Shown here one piece after another: positions 8,027 through 15,459 of a stretch of DNA of 35,663 nt. The DNA comes from an uncultured Alistipes sp. (GTDB lineage: Bacteria; Bacteroidota; Bacteroidia; Bacteroidales; Rikenellaceae): the NCBI RefSeq assembly GCF_949296715.1, contig NZ_CASFQD010000026.1:1-35663 (forward strand), read 5' to 3'. The position numbers were made by a program, and so were the translations under genes. The stretch's first letter is position 1. Each line of letters opens with the position of its first letter. Below the pieces are notes generated by a model. The model saw only the letters and a program-made list of their open reading frames with translations, searched no databases and was not told the DNA's origin.

Positions 8027-8752
8027 ATGTTCCACTTCAAGCAATTTTCCATCTGCCAGGACCGCTGCCCGATGAAGGTCGGGACCGACGGCGTGCTGCT
8101 CGGCGCCTGGGCCGATGCGGGAGCCGATGCGCGGCGCATCCTCGATGTCGGGACCGGCACGGGCCTCATCGCCCTGATGCTGGCCCAGCGCACCGCGGCG
8201 CTGCCCGGCGTGCGCATCACGGGCGTCGAAGTCGACGACGTGTCGCAGGCGTGCGAGAATGCCGCCGCCTCGCCGTGGGCCGCGCGCGTGGAGTTCGTGC
8301 AGTGCCCCGTGCAGGAGTACCGCCCCGCGGAGCGCTTCGACCGCATCGTCTCCAATCCGCCCTATTTCGTCGATTCGCTCACCTGCCCCGACGCGGGGCG
8401 CACGACGGCGCGCCATGCCGTGACGCTCCGCTACGGGGAGCTGTGCGACGCCGTCGTGCGGCTGCTTGCGCCCGAAGGACGCTTCGCCGTGATCCTGCCG
8501 ACGGCCGAAGCGGCGCATTTCCTTGCGGAGAGCCGCGGGCGGCTCGTGCTCTGCCGCCGCACCGACGTGCGCACCACGCCACGCCGCGAAGCCAAGCGCG
8601 CACTCATGGAGTTCCGCCTGTCTGACGTAGCGCCCGATCCGACGGCGCCGCCCGTCTGCCGCCGCGACGAGCTGGTCATCGGCACGGGCGCGCACGAGTG
8701 CTATACGGAGGAGTACCGGGCGCTGACCCGCGATTTCTACCTGAAATTTTGA
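8027..8752 (+). CDS. tRNA1(Val) (adenine(37)-N6)-methyltransferase, YfiC/TrmN6 type
   Basis: A class I SAM-dependent N6-adenine methyltransferase of 241 residues. The N-terminal MFHFKQFSICQDRCPMKVGTDGVLLGAW segment is diagnostic for the YfiC/TrmN6 family, which methylates A37 of tRNA1(Val). Motif I is DVGTGTGLIAL at about residues 40-50, an acidic motif follows (TGVEVDD), and the catalytic NPPYF is at residues 110-114. The C-terminal part carries the usual VLPTAEA strand and basic RNA-facing residues. It starts 3 bp after the TIGR02757 gene and is the last gene of the operon. The promoter of the next gene overlaps its stop codon. Confidence 0.9.
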   Translation: MFHFKQFSICQDRCPMKVGTDGVLLGAWADAGADARRILDVGTGTGLIALMLAQRTAALPGVRITGVEVDDVSQACENAAASPWAARVEFVQCPVQEYRPAERFDRIVSNPPYFVDSLTCPDAGRTTARHAVTLRYGELCDAVVRLLAPEGRFAVILPTAEAAHFLAESRGRLVLCRRTDVRTTPRREAKRALMEFRLSDVAPDPTAPPVCRRDELVIGTGAHECYTEEYRALTRDFYLKF

Positions 8753-8778
8753 CGGAAAGCGAAAATAAGTTACATTTG
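8748..8778 (+). promoter_or_regulatory. Complete promoter of the DUF4831-like gene (-33 TTTG, -7 TACATTTG)
   Basis: TTTG at 8748-8751 and TACATTTG at 8771-8778 are separated by 19 bp, an exact fit to the Bacteroidetes consensus TTTG-N19-21-TAnnTTTG. The upstream box overlaps the stop codon of the methyltransferase gene. Transcription should begin near 8785, which favours the ATG at 8805 as the start of the next gene. Confidence 0.8.
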
Positions 8779-8804
8779 CATCTGTGGATAAAAAACCTGT
8801 GCGT

Positions 8805-9701
8805 ATGAAAGCGAAACTTTTGGCCCTTGCGCTGCTGATCTGCGGCACCGCCGGGGCGCAGAATCCCTACATAGCCGTTCAGGGCGCCGTGGAGAGCGCC
8901 GACGGCATCACGGTCTCGAACCCGCGGACGATCCTCGCGGTGGATGTCACCGTCGAACGCGACCTGACGCTCTGCGGTCCCTATGCGCGCTATGCGCAGA
9001 AGTACCTCGGGGTGCGGGCTCCGCTCAACGACCGGACCGTCTGGAGCATCACGGGAACCCGCATCGCGCTGCTCGACGGGGCAACCTACCTCAATGCCGC
9101 CGCTCCGGCCGCGGCCGTATCGCGCGCCGTGTCGCACGGCGGCTCGGAGGAGGAGTTCGCACGGCTGCAGCCCGACAAGACCGACATGTCCACGCCGACG
9201 CTCGAGGAGGCCGCACGCGCCGCCGCCAACCGCATCTATTCGCTGCGCCGCCACCGCCTGGAGCTCATCACGGGCGAGGCGGGTGAAAACGTCTTCGGCG
9301 AGGGGCTGAATGCCGCCCTGCGCGAGATCGACCGCCTCGAACAGGCCTATCTGGAGCTCTTCCTCGGCAAGCGGGTCGTCTCGACCTCGACGCGCCGCTA
9401 TGTCGTCTATCCGCAGGCTGACAAGCAGCAGTACATCCTCTGCCGCTTCAGCACGGCGGCGGGACTGCTGCCCGACAACGACCTTTCGGGCGACATCGTG
9501 CTGCTGCAGATCGAACCCTCGGGGGCGCCCGTTGCCGCCGGGATCGAGGCTCCGGCCAAGGAGAAGCGCGTCTTCCAGTGCCGCGTGGCCGATCCCGCCA
9601 CCTGCACGGTGCTCTGCGGCGGCCGCGAATACGCACGTGCCGTCCTGCCCGTCTTCGAATTCGGCCGCACGGTCAATGTCCGGCTGCCGCTTGAACAGTA
9701 A
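8805..9701 (+). CDS. Secreted DUF4831-like protein
   Basis: A 298-residue protein with a clean signal peptide (MKAKLLALALLICGTAGA, cleavage likely before QN). The mature part has the layout I associate with DUF4831, a Bacteroidetes family of unknown function: an early V-x-V-x-V-x-x-E-R-x-L-x-x-G-P-Y-A-R-Y-A-Q-K-Y-L-G segment, a helix beginning AARAAANRIYSLRRHRLELITGE, and an ExxRLEQAYLELFLGK helix before beta-rich C-terminal sequence. It is probably periplasmic or surface-attached. A GTG in frame at 8784 would put a charged stretch before the signal peptide and fall at the expected transcription start, so I use the ATG at 8805. It is followed 15 bp later by the AlkD-like gene. Confidence 0.75.
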   Translation: MKAKLLALALLICGTAGAQNPYIAVQGAVESADGITVSNPRTILAVDVTVERDLTLCGPYARYAQKYLGVRAPLNDRTVWSITGTRIALLDGATYLNAAAPAAAVSRAVSHGGSEEEFARLQPDKTDMSTPTLEEAARAAANRIYSLRRHRLELITGEAGENVFGEGLNAALREIDRLEQAYLELFLGKRVVSTSTRRYVVYPQADKQQYILCRFSTAAGLLPDNDLSGDIVLLQIEPSGAPVAAGIEAPAKEKRVFQCRVADPATCTVLCGGREYARAVLPVFEFGRTVNVRLPLEQ

Positions 9702-9716
9702 GCCGCTTCTGCCACG

Positions 9717-10472
9717 ATGGATTTCACTTCGCGGATGGTGGCGCTGCTCGGCGAACTGCGCCGCGAGCGCAACGGCGCCGTGGCCGATGCCATGTCTCCC
9801 TTCGGCAAGCCCTACGGGCTCAACTACGGCGTGAGCCTGCCGACCCTGCGGCAGATTGCCCGGGCCGAACGTCCCGACCATGATTTTGCCCGCTACCTCT
9901 ACGTGCAGGATGTGCGCGAACTGCGCCTCGCGGCGCTGTACGTTGCGCAGGCGGAGCGCCTGACGGCCGACGAGGCGGAGTTCTGGGCCGCGGGAATCGT
10001 CAACTCCGAGGTGGCCGAGGAGGCCTCTTTCGCCCTGCTGTCGCGTGTCGGCGTGCTGCCCGCAATTTTTGAGAGCTGGATGGCGGCCTCGCCGCTGTTG
10101 CAGTATGCGGCGCTGCTGGCTGCCGCCCGCTCACCGCAGGCTTCGCTTGCGTGGGTCGATGCGGCGCTCGCGGCCGTGCACCGCAATGCCGTGGAGGCGG
10201 ATGCCCTAGCCGCGGCGGCGCGCAGCGATGCGGCGGAAGATACCTTTGCGGCGGACGGCTCCGCAACGAGTGCCGCCGGGAATGCTGCAACGGCCGTATT
10301 TGCCGCGCGGGCGGCGTATCTGGTGGCGCAGGGGGCCGTGGCACTGTGTGTGGCCGTGGGGAGCCGGAACGAAGAGAACCGGCTCGCGGTGCACCGCAAG
10401 GCCGGTTCTCTGGGCAAGCTCCCTGCCGAAGACTGCGTCCACGAGGAGCTCGCCTGGCGTCTGGAGCCGTAG
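9717..10472 (+). CDS. DNA alkylation repair protein (AlkD-like)
   Basis: A 251-residue helical protein of the AlkD/HEAT-like DNA glycosylase family, which removes alkylated bases such as 7-methylguanine. The pattern fits Bacteroidetes members: an R-x-x-R-N-G-A-V-A-D-A-M start, a Y-G-L-N-Y-G-V-S-L-P-T-L-R-Q-I-A motif at about residues 28-44, DVRELRLAALYVA, and the late NEENRLAVHRKAGSLGKLPAEDCVHEEL segment cut here in two parts (NEENRLAVHRKAGS, then PAEDCVHEELAWRLEP). Between about residues 155 and 200 there is an Ala/Asp/Ser-rich stretch that looks like an expanded linker. Gene order (15 bp after the DUF4831-like gene) suggests co-transcription. The glycosylase activity is inferred from the family. 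Confidence 0.8.
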   Translation: MDFTSRMVALLGELRRERNGAVADAMSPFGKPYGLNYGVSLPTLRQIARAERPDHDFARYLYVQDVRELRLAALYVAQAERLTADEAEFWAAGIVNSEVAEEASFALLSRVGVLPAIFESWMAASPLLQYAALLAAARSPQASLAWVDAALAAVHRNAVEADALAAAARSDAAEDTFAADGSATSAAGNAATAVFAARAAYLVAQGAVALCVAVGSRNEENRLAVHRKAGSLGKLPAEDCVHEELAWRLEP

Positions 10473-10546
10473 CTCCGCTCATCCATTTTGCACCCGATTC
10501 TCATCCGAGCCGGATTCCGTGGATCGTCCGCGGGTCCGGTTCGTTG

Positions 10547-10637
10547 TTTTGCAGTCTCTCCCGTTGTCGGAAATGTCCGGTTGCCCGAGCCGCGATGTGT
10601 CTCGCGCCTGCGCGCAACGGCCGCACAGACTGCAAAA
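10547..10637. repeat. Nested inverted repeat, possible structured RNA element
   Basis: An 11-bp perfect inverted repeat (TTTTGCAGTCT at 10547-10557 with AGACTGCAAAA at 10627-10637) encloses a second 6-bp pair (CCGTTG at 10561-10566 with CAACGG at 10615-10620). Inside lie two small hairpins: CGGA/TCCG at 10568-10579 with an AATG loop, and CGCGA/TCGCG at 10591-10606. Together they could fold as a multi-branched RNA of about 91 nt on either strand. No T-run follows on either strand, so it does not look like an ordinary terminator. No identity is claimed. Confidence 0.5.
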
Positions 10638-10750
10638 TCCGTTCCGAAACATGCGCCGCGGCCTGCAAAAACCGTATCCGGCGTGAAAAATCGCCCGGCA
10701 GCGGGGTAGTGCGACCGTTCGGGATTATATCGCGTTCGATGCTCCCATAA

Positions 10751-10794
10751 CGTACCGGGCGGCGGAGAGGAATCCCTCTCCGCCGCCCGGTGCG
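10751..10794 (-). terminator. Long GC-rich hairpin downstream of radA, probable terminator without T-run
   Basis: A perfect 16-bp stem (10755-10770 with 10775-10790, loop AATC) is extended by four more pairs including one G-T, giving a stem of about 20 bp. It starts 16 nt after the radA stop on the minus strand. No T-tract follows on either strand. It could stop transcription from both converging operons or protect the 3' end of the radA message. Confidence 0.6.
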
Positions 10795-10810
10795 GCAGCT
10801 CCGCCGGCCC

Positions 10811-12178
10811 TTACTCCGTGAAGAGGGCGCGCGGCAGCTGGTCGATGCTGTTGATCGTGACGACCTCGATTCCCTTGGGGCGCTTCGTTCCCTTGGCGAG
10901 GTAGCCCGAAACGATGATGCGGCGGAAGCCGAGGCGTGCGGCCTCGCTGATGCGCTGCTCCGTGCGCGGCGCCGGGCGCACCTCGCCCGAAAGGCCGATC
11001 TCGCCCGCGCAGCAGATGCCCTCGCCGACCGGGCGGTCGTAGTAGGAGGAGATTACGGCGGCGGCGACCGCAAGGTCGAGCCCCGGGTCGGCGACCTTGA
11101 AGCCTCCGGCGAAGTTCAGGAAGACATCCTTCTGAAACATCTTCATCCCCACGCGCTTTTCGAGCACGGCCAGCAGCATGTTCATGCGGCGCGTGTCGAA
11201 TCCCGTGGCCGTGCGCTGGGGCGTGCCGTAGGCCGCGCCGCACACGAGCGCCTGCACCTCGATCAGGTAGGGGCGCACGCCGTCGGCCGCAGCCCCTACG
11301 GCGATGCCGCTCAACGGCTCCTCGTAGTGCGTCAGCAGGATCTCCGAGGGGTTGTCCACGGCGCGCAGCCCTGCGTCGAGCATCTCGAAGACGCCGATCT
11401 CGAACGTCGCGCCGAAGCGGTTTTTGATGCCGCGCAGGATGCGGTAGATGTTGTTGCTGTCGCCCTCGAACTGGAGCACGACGTCGACGATGTGCTCCAG
11501 AATCTTCGGTCCGGCGATCGTGCCGTCCTTGGTGATGTGGCCGATGATGAAGATCGACGTGCCGGTCGACTTGGCATATTTGAGCAACGTGGCGGCGCAC
11601 TCGCGGATCTGCGAGACGCTGCCCGCCGAGGAGTCGATCAGCTCGGTGTAGATCGTCTGGATCGAGTCGATGACCACGACGTCGGGCTGCTGTTCGGTGA
11701 TCTGCGCCACGATGTTTTCGAGCAGCGTCTCGGGGTAGATCAGGCACTCGTCGTTGCCGATGCCGATGCGTGCGGCGCGCATCTTGATCTGCTCGGCCGA
11801 CTCCTCGCCCGAGACGTAGAGCGTCTTGAGCCCGTTGGCCGCGAGGGCGATCTGCAGCGAGAGGGTCGACTTGCCGATGCCCGGCTCGCCGCCCAGCAGC
11901 ACGAGCGACCCCGGCACCAGTCCGCTGCCCAGCACGCGGTTCACCTCCGCGTTGCCCAGGTCGATGCGGCGGTGTTCGCTTTCGCGGATGTCGCGCACGC
12001 GCTGCGGCCGCGCCGCGGGCAGGGGTCCGGCGACCGATGCGGCGACCGATCCGCTCTCGCGGGCCACGATCTCCTCGGTAAAGGTGTTCCACTCGCCGCA
12101 CGAGGGACACCGCCCCAGCCACTTCGGGGCCTCGAAACCGCAGTTGCGGCAGAAAAACGCCTTCTTGACCTTTGCCAT
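10811..12178 (-). CDS. radA: DNA repair protein RadA
   Basis: RadA is a RecA-related branch-migration helicase that processes recombination intermediates. This 455-residue protein (family about 455-460) has the N-terminal zinc finger C10-x2-C13-x10-C24-x2-C27 inside CRNCGFEAPKWLGRCPSCGEW split at its cysteines, the Walker A GEPGIGKST near residue 100, a Walker B VVVIDSIQT, the RadA-specific KNRFG motif near residue 253, and a Lon-like C-terminal domain (LDLAVAAAVISSYYDRPV). The ATG at 12178 gives the standard start MAKVKKAFFC. It lies 23 bp after the lipoprotein gene and is the last gene of the leftward operon that starts at 17489. Confidence 0.97.
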   Translation of the reverse strand: MAKVKKAFFCRNCGFEAPKWLGRCPSCGEWNTFTEEIVARESGSVAASVAGPLPAARPQRVRDIRESEHRRIDLGNAEVNRVLGSGLVPGSLVLLGGEPGIGKSTLSLQIALAANGLKTLYVSGEESAEQIKMRAARIGIGNDECLIYPETLLENIVAQITEQQPDVVVIDSIQTIYTELIDSSAGSVSQIRECAATLLKYAKSTGTSIFIIGHITKDGTIAGPKILEHIVDVVLQFEGDSNNIYRILRGIKNRFGATFEIGVFEMLDAGLRAVDNPSEILLTHYEEPLSGIAVGAAADGVRPYLIEVQALVCGAAYGTPQRTATGFDTRRMNMLLAVLEKRVGMKMFQKDVFLNFAGGFKVADPGLDLAVAAAVISSYYDRPVGEGICCAGEIGLSGEVRPAPRTEQRISEAARLGFRRIIVSGYLAKGTKRPKGIEVVTINSIDQLPRALFTE

Positions 12179-12201
12179 CGTCGTATGGGGTTGTGTTCGG
12201 T

Positions 12202-12909
12202 TTATTCCCGGTGCGAGGTGTACTCCTTGCGCAGCACCTGTGTGATCTTCGCGTCGGGGTAGCGGGCTTGGTATTCGGCCGTGAGGTCCACGGTCAGCAG
12301 CGCCTGCCGCACCCCCTCTTCCGTATAGACCGAGACGGCGCACGTGTAGGCCTGCTCACCGAAGTAGAAACTGATGTTCGACGCTCCGGGCTGCTTGGCA
12401 AAGCCGCCCGAGACCGTCTCCGCACCGGCGGCGGGGCGCACCGTGAGCCGTCCGCTGTCCGAATACTTGAAGTCGAGCGTGTAGCTGCCGCCGGCCTGTA
12501 CCGGGGCCTCGGAGAGCACCTCCTCGCTGATCTGCGTCACAAGGGGATTCTCCGGCTCCTCGTCCGTGCCGTCATCCTCGCCCGTGCCGTCGTCCGTTCC
12601 GGTCCCGTCGTCCGTTCCGGTTCCGTCGTCGGTGCCCGTTCCGTCGTCGGTTCCGGTTCCATCATCAGTGCCGCTGCCCGTGCCGTCGTCGGTGCCGGTT
12701 CCCTCTTCGCCTTCTCCCTCACCGGGCTGCGGTTCCGGCTCCGGCTCGGGTTCCGGCGTCTGCTCCTCGACCGTGACCGACACTTCGATCCGCACGACGG
12801 GGTAGGAAGTCGTGTAGTAGTACTCCGATGCCTCGTCGCACGAGCCGGTCAGCAGCATCAGGGCGGCGGCCGTCAGCACGCCAAGCCCGTATCTTGTCCA
12901 CCTATTCAT
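12202..12909 (-). CDS. Predicted surface lipoprotein with TGTDDG repeats
   Basis: I do not recognise the family. The 235-residue protein has a lipoprotein signal (GVLTAAALMLLTGSC, lipidated Cys near residue 24). The next residues DEASE are acidic, which fits the lipoprotein export signal that sends Bacteroidetes lipoproteins to the cell surface. After a short strand (VVRIEVSVTVEEQ) comes a Pro/Glu stretch and a Gly/Thr/Asp region built from seven DDG-containing units of six residues, up to about residue 122. The C-terminal 110 residues look beta-rich (GGSYTLDFKYSDSGRLTVRP). The Asp-rich repeats could bind calcium or act as a stalk; that is conjecture. Its ATG overlaps the stop of the LUD gene by 4 bp. 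Confidence 0.8.
   Translation of the reverse strand: MNRWTRYGLGVLTAAALMLLTGSCDEASEYYYTTSYPVVRIEVSVTVEEQTPEPEPEPEPQPGEGEGEEGTGTDDGTGSGTDDGTGTDDGTGTDDGTGTDDGTGTDDGTGEDDGTDEEPENPLVTQISEEVLSEAPVQAGGSYTLDFKYSDSGRLTVRPAAGAETVSGGFAKQPGASNISFYFGEQAYTCAVSVYTEEGVRQALLTVDLTAEYQARYPDAKITQVLRKEYTSHRE
12579..12710. repeat. 18-bp coding minisatellite in the lipoprotein gene
   Basis: Imperfect 18-bp units, read on the plus strand as variants of CCGTCGTCGGTTCCGGTT, encode the TGTDDG repeats of the lipoprotein. One unit is altered to encode TGSG. Because each unit is a multiple of three, gain or loss of units would change the length of the protein without a frameshift. Confidence 0.8.
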
Positions 12910-13544
12910 AATCCGAGCTCCTGGTCGATCAGTATGACGAGCACGCGCCCGGCGGGGTGGCAGCGCAGCATCTCCATGCGCGTGTTGCAGATGCGGTCCT
13001 CCGAGTTGCAGTCCATGCAGACGCCCGTCTTGGCGCAGGGCGTGCGGAAGCCCGGGTGGCGGGCGATGTTCTGCGGGGCCGCGATGCGGCGGATGCGCTC
13101 CTCGGCTTCGGTGCGGTCGGCGACGATCTTGTTGCGGCCCGCCACGAGGATCACCTTGCGGGGTCCGAAGGCCACGGGGGCGATGCGGTTGCCCACCATG
13201 TCGAGCCAGTGGAGCGTCCCCTCCATCGTCACGGCGTTGATGCCCGTGACGAAGAGGTCCGACAGAAGGGCCTGCCGGCGTATTTCGAGCCGCTCGGGAC
13301 GGGGCATCGACGAGTCGAATCCGTCGAGCAGCGTCATGCCGGCCTGCCCGCGCAGCCACTCGATGATGCCCGTCGCGCGCATGGTCATCGAGTCGCCGAA
13401 CGACACGAGCTGTGGCTTTTCCGTCTCGATGGTGCGTTTCATGATCTCGAAGGCCTCCCCGGGTGTGGCGACCGTCTCGACGTCGAAACGGTGGCGGCGC
13501 AGGGCGGCGGCGCAGGCGGCGATGCGGTCCGTTGTCTGTTCCAT
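12906..13544 (-). CDS. LUD-domain protein (lactate utilization/YkgG-like, DUF162)
   Basis: A 212-residue LUD-domain protein. Features are an early helix with a R-H-x-F-D-V-E-T-V-A-T segment, VSFGDSMTM, the DLFVTGINAVTMEGTL motif, GPRKVILVAGRNKIV and a C-terminal segment CAKTGVCMDCNSEDRICN with five or so cysteines. LUD proteins such as LutC act in L-lactate oxidation together with iron-sulfur partners. This free-standing Bacteroidetes subfamily with a Cys motif has no established substrate, and no lutA or lutB gene is nearby. The cysteines might bind a metal. It is followed with a 4-bp overlap by the lipoprotein gene and preceded by the acetyltransferase gene 21 bp upstream. Confidence 0.85.
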   Translation of the reverse strand: MEQTTDRIAACAAALRRHRFDVETVATPGEAFEIMKRTIETEKPQLVSFGDSMTMRATGIIEWLRGQAGMTLLDGFDSSMPRPERLEIRRQALLSDLFVTGINAVTMEGTLHWLDMVGNRIAPVAFGPRKVILVAGRNKIVADRTEAEERIRRIAAPQNIARHPGFRTPCAKTGVCMDCNSEDRICNTRMEMLRCHPAGRVLVILIDQELGL

Positions 13545-13565
13545 CTCGTTCTCTTTTTTTGTTTT

Positions 13566-14120
13566 CTATTGCAGTTTGCGTTTTACGACGGCGGGATTCC
13601 CGGCTGCCAGCGAGTCGTCGGGGATGTCGCGCGTCACGACGCTGCCCGCCGCGATGATGCAGCGGTCGCCGATGCGCACGCCCGGGCAGACGATCACGCC
13701 CCCGCCCAGCCAGCAGTCGTCCCCGATTTCGATGCGCAACCCCCGTTCGACGGGCTGGCGGCGCTCGACGTAGTCGATCGGATGCTGCGGCGTGTAGAGC
13801 TGACAGTTGGGGCCGATGAGCGTGTGGTTGCCGATCGTGATGCCCCCGCCGTCGAGGAACGTGCAGTTGTAGTTGATGACGACCCCTTCGCCCACCTGCG
13901 TGCGGAATCCGAAGTCGCAGAAGAAGGGGGCAATCAGGTAGCTCGTCTCGGGGAATCCCGGGATGAGTTCCCGCAGGGCGGCACGGTAGGCCGCCGTGTC
14001 GCGGTAGGGGGTCGAGTTGAGCCGTTCGAGGCGTTCGTGTGCCCGGATGTTCAGCTCCAGGGCCTCCGGGTCGCTGTAGTCGTACAGCTCCCCGCGCATC
14101 ATCTTTTCGAGTTCGGTCAT
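13566..14120 (-). CDS. Hexapeptide-repeat sugar O-acetyltransferase (Maa/LacA type)
   Basis: A 184-residue left-handed beta-helix acetyltransferase of the maltose/galactoside acetyltransferase group. The N-terminal Mac domain is seen (M-x-x-G-E-L-Y-D-Y-S-D-P-E-A, then a helical stretch), followed by F-F-C-D-F-G-F-R-T-Q-V-G-E-G-V-V-I-N-Y-N-C, HTLIGPNCQLYTPQHPID with the likely catalytic His, and the closing turns WLGGGVIVCPGVRIG and AAGSVVTRDIPDDSLAAGNPA. The enzyme transfers acetyl from acetyl-CoA to a sugar hydroxyl. Its natural sugar is unknown. It lies 9 bp after rseP and 21 bp before the LUD gene. Confidence 0.92.
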   Translation of the reverse strand: MTELEKMMRGELYDYSDPEALELNIRAHERLERLNSTPYRDTAAYRAALRELIPGFPETSYLIAPFFCDFGFRTQVGEGVVINYNCTFLDGGGITIGNHTLIGPNCQLYTPQHPIDYVERRQPVERGLRIEIGDDCWLGGGVIVCPGVRIGDRCIIAAGSVVTRDIPDDSLAAGNPAVVKRKLQ

Positions 14121-14129
14121 GGCGCCGTT

Positions 14130-15449
14130 TTATTTGATGAAGAAGCGGTAGACGTCGTTTCCGTTGGCGTAGAGCAGCAGGAAGAGGATGATGATGAGCC
14201 CCACGTACTGCGCCCGTTCGAGCACGCGGTCGCTGACCTTGCGCCCGGAGATCATCTCCCAGAAGGTGAAGATCGCATGCCCGCCGTCCAACCCCGGGAT
14301 GGGCAGGATGTTCATCACGGCGAGGATGATCGACAGGAAAGCGGTCTTCATCCAGAAGTCCTGCCAGTCCCAGCTGCCGGGGAAGATGCTGCCGATGGCG
14401 ATGAATCCGCCCAGCTCCTCGTACATCTTCGTCTTGGGCTGCACGATCAGCTTGAGCTGCTCCCAGTAGGAGGCGATCACCTTGCCGGTCTTGTGGATGC
14501 CGGCCGGAATGGCCTCCCAGAAGGAGTAGTGCTGCGTGCGCAGCTCGAAGGGCTGCGCGTTGGCAAAGACACCGAGGGTTCCCTCGGCCGAGATCGGAAT
14601 GCCGAGACCGGCGATGCGTTCGCCGCCGCGCAGGACGGTGACCGTCACCGTATCCCCGGCCTTCGACTGGAGGTAGCGGCGGTATTCCGTGTAGGTGGCG
14701 TCGTGCACGTCGTCGATCGCGACGATCTTGTCGCCCCGCTGCAGGGCCGCGGCCGTCGGTGCCGCGACGCTGTCGATCAGGAAGGGCATGCGCAGCGTGA
14801 AGAGGTCCTCGTAGCCCTTTTCGCGGCGCATGGCGATCAGCTCGTCGAGCGGCAGGCGGAGCGTCACCTGCTCGCCGCCGCGCAGCACGACGACCTCGCG
14901 GTCGGTCTCCGTGATGATGAGCTGGTTGAGCATCTTGTAGACGTCGTCGACCGGTTCGCCGTCGATCGTCACGAAACGGTCGCCGTCGCGGAATCCCAAC
15001 CGGTGGCCCGCCTCGTTGAAGTTGTAGCCCCAGCGGGCCTCCTCGTTCGGGAAGTAGGTCTCGCCCCACGTGTAGCAGATGCTGATGTAGATCGTGATGG
15101 CCAGCAGGACGTTCATCACCACGCCGGCGATCATCACCAGAAAACGCTGCCAGGCGGGCTTGGCCCGGAACTCCCAGGGCTGCACCTCGTGCTGCTGGTA
15201 CTCCTTGTCCATCGACTCGTCGATCATGCCCGCGATCTTGACGTAGCCGCCCAGCGGCAGCCAGCCCAGCCCGTATTCGGTGTTTCCGCGGCGGAACTTG
15301 AAGAGCGAGAACCACGGATCAAAGAAGATGTAGAACTTCTCGACGCGGATGCGGAAGACGCGCGCCATGATGAAGTGTCCCAATTCGTGGATGCCCACGA
15401 GGATCGTGAAGCAGAGGAAGAACTGAAGAATCTTGATGATAAGTTCCAT
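14130..15449 (-). CDS. rseP: Site-2 intramembrane metalloprotease RseP
   Basis: RseP cuts membrane-anchored anti-sigma factors and signal peptide remnants within the bilayer. The 439-residue protein starts with a membrane helix containing the zinc motif HELGH at residues 21-25 and ends with the second catalytic motif NILPIPGLDGGHA at about residues 377-389, followed by a last helix. In between lie two PDZ-type domains, the first at about 190-280 (NEAGHRLGFRDGDRFVTIDGEP) and the second containing LQRGDKIVAIDDVHD. The ATG at 15449 begins MELIIKILQFFLCF and gives the usual short N-terminus; longer upstream readings lie in the dxr end. It starts 10 bp after dxr, the common Bacteroidetes arrangement. 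Confidence 0.96.
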   Translation of the reverse strand: MELIIKILQFFLCFTILVGIHELGHFIMARVFRIRVEKFYIFFDPWFSLFKFRRGNTEYGLGWLPLGGYVKIAGMIDESMDKEYQQHEVQPWEFRAKPAWQRFLVMIAGVVMNVLLAITIYISICYTWGETYFPNEEARWGYNFNEAGHRLGFRDGDRFVTIDGEPVDDVYKMLNQLIITETDREVVVLRGGEQVTLRLPLDELIAMRREKGYEDLFTLRMPFLIDSVAAPTAAALQRGDKIVAIDDVHDATYTEYRRYLQSKAGDTVTVTVLRGGERIAGLGIPISAEGTLGVFANAQPFELRTQHYSFWEAIPAGIHKTGKVIASYWEQLKLIVQPKTKMYEELGGFIAIGSIFPGSWDWQDFWMKTAFLSIILAVMNILPIPGLDGGHAIFTFWEMISGRKVSDRVLERAQYVGLIIILFLLLYANGNDVYRFFIK

Positions 15450-15459
15450 GTGAAGGGTG

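Larger units (their letters stand above)
10473..10810. other. 338-bp convergent gap with two inverted-repeat structures
   Basis: This gap separates the 3' ends of the AlkD-like gene and radA. I see no convincing coding region. It contains a multi-branched inverted repeat at 10547-10637 and a long hairpin at 10751-10794, both listed separately. The remainder is unremarkable. Confidence 0.7.

Noticed and set aside
10488..10709. 73-codon frame between the AlkD-like gene and radA
   Set aside because: No plausible start context, no family resemblance, and it runs through the nested inverted repeat.
12910..15315. Upstream extension of the lipoprotein frame on the minus strand to give a protein of over 1000 residues
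   Set aside because: The extension reads out of frame through the LUD, acetyltransferase and rseP genes; the lipoprotein signal at 12909 marks the true start.
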